A stretch of DNA of 64,000 nucleotides from Bog-756 sp963812885 (GTDB taxonomy: Bacteria > Actinomycetota > Acidimicrobiia > Acidimicrobiales > RAAP-2): positions 1 to 64,000 of the forward strand of contig CAWEWZ010000003.1 of assembly GCA_963812885.1 (NCBI GenBank). Direction: 5' to 3'. Both the position numbers and the translations under genes were made by a program. Position 1 is the stretch's first letter, and every line of letters begins with the position of its first letter. Below the pieces are notes generated by a model. It searched no databases and was not told where the DNA came from. It saw nothing but the letters and a program-made list of their open reading frames with translations. This document shows positions 60,563 to 64,000 of this stretch, one piece after another.

Positions 60563-61212
60563 GCCGCCCGGTCGCTGCCTTCTCGGCTGTCTCCAGCGGG
60601 TCGGCGAGCAAGGAACAGGCACTCAGGCACGCTACCGCGCCGATGCGCCGGATGGAGCGCCCGAGCGGCAGCAGCCCTCAGCCTCGGCCAGCCGCCCCCG
60701 ACATCAGGATCCGCTTTCGAACGGGCCACCGGGTCTTCCGGCGGGTCGTCGAGCAGCTCGGCGGCCAATTCGGTCGCCGCCAGGTGAGCGGGGTGGTCGG
60801 CGTTGGCGGGAACCTGCACGGCGAGCTGGCCACCGGTGCGGAGGGACGCGGTCCAACGGGCGATGACCCGGGGGTGGTCGGCGAGCCACTGGAGCGAGGC
60901 GTTGGCGAAGACGATGTCGCGGGTGTCCGGCCGTTCCCACTCCCCGATGTCCCCGATCTCGAAGGACAGGTGGTCTGACGAATGCCGGGCCGACGATGCG
61001 ATCATCGCCGGGGATGCGTCCACCCCGACGGTGTCGGCCGCTCCGGTCTCGACATGCAGCATCGAGGTCAGTCGTCCGTCACCGCACCCCAGGTCGGCAA
61101 CGTTCGGTGACTCGACAGGAGCGAGGAGCCGGAGAAGATCCCAGAACGGCTCCTCCCGCTCGGCGGCGAACCGGTTGTACTGGTCCGGGTCCCACCCGTC
61201 GGCTGCGGTCAC
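60529..61212 (-). pseudogene. Trans-aconitate-methyltransferase-like protein, C-terminus lost
   Basis: From GTG 61212 the first 165 residues are a class I methyltransferase like trans-aconitate 2-methyltransferase: WDPDQYNRFAAEREEPFWDLL, motif I VADLGCGDGRLTSML, VGVDASPAMI and LQWLADHPRVIARWTASLRTGGQLAVQVPAN. After ARSKADPDVGG, near 60710, the product becomes low complexity and does not look like the family. The frame then runs past the start of the NlpC-GYW gene. Family members are about 255 residues, so roughly the last 90 are missing, probably from a frameshift or deletion. Confidence 0.7.
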
Positions 61213-61310
61213 GTGACGCCGGGCCCCGTCCGCATCCGCGGGCGCCCATCGAGGAGGGTCATCGATGCGAAATCTAGTCGGCGACCCGCCCGACCTAGAC
61301 TTTCCCACCG

Positions 61311-62069
61311 ATGGATGCTGTCGTCGCTGATCTCGCCGCTCAGCATGCCGAACTGGCCGGGCTCCTCGACGGCCTGGCCCACCCGGGCTGGCGGGCGGCC
61401 ACCCGGTGCGAGGGCTGGGACGTGTCCGACGTGGTCCTCCACCTGGCCCAGACCGACGAGCTGGCCGTCGGCAGCGCCACCGGACGGTTCGAGTCGGTGG
61501 CGGCGGAGATGGCCGGAGGAAGGGAGCGAGTGGCTTCGGTCGACGACGGCGCCGCCATGATGGTCGCCCTCGAGCGCGGCCTTCCTGACGATGAGCTCCT
61601 CGCCCGGTGGTCCACCGGGGCGTCGAGGCTGATCGACGTGCTCGACGCCATGGACCTGTCCACCCGTGTCACCTGGGTGGCCGGCGATCTGGCCGCTCGA
61701 TCGCTGGCCACCACCCGCCTGGCCGAGACCTGGATCCACACCGGGGACGTGGCCGAGGCTCTGGGGGTGGCCCTGGTGCCCACCGGGCGCCTCCGCCAGA
61801 TCGCCCGGCTGGCCTGGCGCACGCTGCCCTATGCCTTCGCCTCGGAGGGTCGCACCCCGGTCGGCCCGGTCGAGTTCCGGCTCGTCGCCCCTGACGGCGA
61901 GGCCTGGGATTTCGTACCCGGCGAGCCGGCGGCGACCATCATCAGCGGACCCGCCGCCGAACTCTGTGCCGTCGCTGCCCGGCGGGTGGACCCGTCGACC
62001 ACATCGCTCGTGGGCCGGGGGCCGGACGCGTCCGACGTACTCGCCCTGGTTCGCACCTACGCCCGCTGA
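61311..62069 (+). CDS. MDMPI-like / TIGR03084-type metal-binding protein
   Basis: The 252-residue protein starts with a DinB-type helical domain: AAQHAELAGLLDGLAHPGWRAATRCEGWDVSDVVLHLAQTDELAVG with the first metal His, and RLAETWIHTGDVAEALGVAL with a later metal-ligand His. A C-terminal beta domain follows (VEFRLVAPDGEAWDFVPGEPAATIISGPAAELCAVAARRV). This is the mycothiol-dependent maleylpyruvate isomerase layout, also called TIGR03084. Role unknown. It starts almost back to back with the methyltransferase gene and is convergent, with slight overlap, with the PaiB-like gene. Confidence 0.85.
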   Translation: MDAVVADLAAQHAELAGLLDGLAHPGWRAATRCEGWDVSDVVLHLAQTDELAVGSATGRFESVAAEMAGGRERVASVDDGAAMMVALERGLPDDELLARWSTGASRLIDVLDAMDLSTRVTWVAGDLAARSLATTRLAETWIHTGDVAEALGVALVPTGRLRQIARLAWRTLPYAFASEGRTPVGPVEFRLVAPDGEAWDFVPGEPAATIISGPAAELCAVAARRVDPSTTSLVGRGPDASDVLALVRTYAR

Positions 62070-62696
62070 CCCGGGGGGCGATCCCCGGTCCTCGCCGCGG
62101 TGTGGTCGGCGGCGGCCAGGTCACCGACACCGCCCCGGGTCCGCAGCCGGTCGATGACGGCCCGGCGATGGTCCCCGTCGACGTTCCCGCCGAACTTGAA
62201 TTTGGTACTGACCTCGTCGACGGCGATGGTGACCGACCGTATGCTCCGGAGCTTGGCCGCGTGGGCCAGCTCGGGATCGGCGATCGGGACCTCGGGCTGG
62301 AGGACCGACAGCTGACGACGGAGGACCCGGGCCACGGCGGCGGGTTCGCGCTCCACGGTGGCGATCCCGACGAGTTGGACGGCGGCATAGTACGTGGTGG
62401 GTATGGACAGGGTCGGGTCCTCGTCGCCGATGGCCTTCCACGCCGACGGGATGAACGCCCAGTCCCCGGCGATGCTGAGCACCACCCGTGGCTGTTCGTC
62501 GAGTGCGTCGAACACGGGGTTGGGCGCGGCCAGGTGGAGCAGCACCTCGTCGCCTTCGAGGACGAACTGGGTGGGCACCACGACGGGGACGTCCCGATCC
62601 GTCCCTGCCGCCACCAGGTGGCCGAAGGCGTGATCGGCGACGAAGGTGCGCCACTCCGACTCGTCGCGTGCTCCGGTCGTGGGGTGGGATGTGCAC
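62057..62696 (-). pseudogene. PaiB-like FMN-binding protein, one-base frameshift
   Basis: GTG 62696 gives HIPPHDRST, the typical start of PaiB-type FMN-binding regulators (M-Y-x-P-x-H). The rest, DESEWRTFVADHAFGHLVAAGTDRDVPVVVPTQFVLEGDEVLLHLAAPNPVFDAL, lies in another frame from about 62660 on. The middle has PRVVLSIAGDWAFIPSAW, IPTTYYAAVQLVGIATVE and the KLRSIRSVTIAVDEVSTKFKFGGN C-terminal block. One missing base in ACGCGACG would explain the break. Without that repair, translation would have to start later and lose about 35 residues. Confidence 0.75.
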
Positions 62697-62713
62697 GTGA
62701 TCGGCCCCCGGTC

Positions 62714-64000
62714 CTACCCGCCGACGGTGACCCGGGTGGCAACCCCGTCGTCGGAGGCGTTGCGGGCCACGCGCACCAGATACGACCCGGGCCGCACGAT
62801 CATGGAATGGGTGTCCACGTCCCGCTCCGCCAGCGTGGTCAACGGGATGACCAGCCGGAGCTCGGCCGTCTCCCCGGCGTCGAGCTCGACACGCTGGAAT
62901 CCGACCAGCCGGTCGGGTCGGTCGGATCCCTCCCGGCACGCGTAGACCTGGACGACATCGGTTCCGGCGCGCCCGCCCGAGTTCCGGAGCGAACCGCTGA
63001 CCCTGATCCCGCCGTCACCCACCTCGGCCGATGCCGACTCGAGCACGAAGGACGTGTAGCTCAGCCCGAACCCGAACGGGTACGCCGCCGGCGTGCCCTG
63101 CCGGGCCAGGTGCCAGTAGCCGTGCCAGGCGTCGTAGGTGAAGGTCTCGGCGTCGGGGTCGAATGCCGGGAGGTCGGACTCGGTCCGTGGGATCGAGAAG
63201 GGGAGGCGTCCGCTGGCGTCGACCTTCCCGAGGAGTACGTCGGCCAGGCCGTGCCCTCCCTCCATCCCCGAGTACCACGACTGCACGATGGCGGGCACGG
63301 AACGGTCCCATTCGGAGGTCACCACCGCACTTCCGGCCACCACGGCGACGACGGTGCGCGGGTTGGCCGCGGCGACCGCCCGGATCAGCTGCACGTCGTG
63401 ATCGTGGAGGTGCAGTGACCGCCGGTCACCCCCCACCGAGAACCCACCATCGGCCGCGCTCGGGGCCGCGTGTCCAGGGGGCTCGATCAACCGTTCGGCG
63501 GCGATCCGGGCCGTGAACCGGTCGACCAGGGCCGGGTCGTCCTCCCCGGGGAAGAGGTGGGCCAGGTGGGCGGTGGCGAACTCACCGATGTACTCACCCT
63601 CGTCGAGGCGGGTGTAGCCCACGACGACCACGGCGACGTCCGCCGACGAGGCCAGGGCCGCCGTCTCGTCGGGATCGGTGCCCTCGTCCACCCGCACGGT
63701 GACCCCGGGTAGCGCCGAGCGCAGACCGTCGGCCACGGTCACCACCTCGGGGGCCCACACGTCACTCGACCCGCCGTCGCCGAGGTTGACCGCGGTGGCC
63801 AGCGTCCCGATCAGGGCCACCGATCCGCCGGGCCGGACGGCGAGCGGCAGCAAGGGGGCACCGTCGACCGGCTCGTTCCGGAGCAGGACCACCGACTTGG
63901 CCGCGGCCTCCCGGGCCAGGGACCGGTGGGCCGGGTCGGCCAGCACGTCCCGCCCCGGGACGGCGGCGTCGATGACGTCGGCGAACCGCAGCCGGGTGGC
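62714..64000 (-). CDS. GH3 beta-glucosidase, C-terminal part (partial)
   Basis: The gene runs off the right edge, so only about 428 C-terminal residues are seen. They cover the end of the GH3 first domain, the second alpha/beta sandwich (LAREAAAKSVVLLRNE, SVALIGTLATAVNLGDGGSSDVWAPEVVTVADGLRSAL, VAVVVVGYTRLDEGEYIG), the WDRSVPAIVQSWYSGMEGGHGLADVLLGKVDASGRLPFSIPR block, and a C-terminal fibronectin-III-like domain. The catalytic nucleophile Asp lies outside the window. It would release glucose or other sugars from oligosaccharides made by enzymes such as the GH5. Confidence 0.9.
   Translation of the reverse strand, partial: ATRLRFADVIDAAVPGRDVLADPAHRSLAREAAAKSVVLLRNEPVDGAPLLPLAVRPGGSVALIGTLATAVNLGDGGSSDVWAPEVVTVADGLRSALPGVTVRVDEGTDPDETAALASSADVAVVVVGYTRLDEGEYIGEFATAHLAHLFPGEDDPALVDRFTARIAAERLIEPPGHAAPSAADGGFSVGGDRRSLHLHDHDVQLIRAVAAANPRTVVAVVAGSAVVTSEWDRSVPAIVQSWYSGMEGGHGLADVLLGKVDASGRLPFSIPRTESDLPAFDPDAETFTYDAWHGYWHLARQGTPAAYPFGFGLSYTSFVLESASAEVGDGGIRVSGSLRNSGGRAGTDVVQVYACREGSDRPDRLVGFQRVELDAGETAELRLVIPLTTLAERDVDTHSMIVRPGSYLVRVARNASDDGVATRVTVGG

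Overview
This 64 kb window is high-GC DNA that looks like the chromosome of a soil or freshwater actinobacterium, most likely an Acidimicrobiia-type lineage. The support is: coenzyme F420-type enzymes (one DDN-like protein and two LLM-class oxidoreductases), DinB/MDMPI-fold proteins of the kind that use mycothiol, GTG starts, and four secreted proteins built from a GYWLVASDGGVF repeat that I associate with Acidimicrobiia. The lineage call is inference. No rRNA, tRNA or CRISPR array was recognised.

Region 1 (about 0.2-18 kb) is accessory in character. It holds mostly single unrelated genes in both orientations: lipoprotein, DDN, hypotheticals, SnoaL-like, a frameshifted RCC1-repeat protein, two GNATs, ArsR-SRPBCC, a cysteine hydrolase, a VOC protein, another SRPBCC, a patatin, and a membrane protein-histidine kinase-response regulator operon. 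Nearly every gene boundary here carries one copy of a short degenerate repeat (core CCCCAAACACCGGGTCAG). All copies point the same way whatever the strand of the neighbouring genes. This cassette-array-like layout is the most unusual feature of the window. An IS21-family element (8205-10894) with a 6-bp target duplication cuts the last codons of the cysteine hydrolase gene.

Region 2 (18-31 kb) begins with a GH99-like gene split in frame by a decayed IS1380-family element (18220-19915, CTAG duplication). It continues with a type-1 substrate-binding lipoprotein, another lipoprotein, DUF1801, remnants of a methyltransferase and a class III cyclase, a DHFR-like protein, a GH5 glycosidase, an LLM oxidoreductase, a VOC protein with an N-terminal zinc-knuckle-like segment, and a sulfatase.

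Region 3 (31-49 kb) holds secreted proteins: a GYW repeat protein coupled to DinB, a GYW repeat-lipase fusion, and a large YVTN/PKD surface protein. It also holds a TetR-like regulator, a decayed IS630 element, DUF2834, a carotenoid-desaturase-like flavoprotein, DUF2079 and a PIG-L deacetylase. Two intergenic stretches are rich in strong hairpins (36343-36498 and 45330-45372).

Region 4 (49-64 kb) looks like ordinary chromosome: a fused cytochrome b-sulfite-oxidase-type protein, an NlpC/P60-like protein and its GYW-fused paralogue, an ADH-VOC-LLM operon, ClpP divergent from an XRE regulator plus a catalytically dead ClpP homologue, a GGDEF protein, an amidohydrolase, a truncated methyltransferase, an MDMPI-type protein, a PaiB-like protein and the C-terminal part of a GH3 beta-glucosidase that runs off the end.

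Several genes carry single-base frameshifts (RCC1, histidine kinase, NlpC-GYW, PaiB, two transposases). From the sequence alone, decay and sequencing error cannot be separated.
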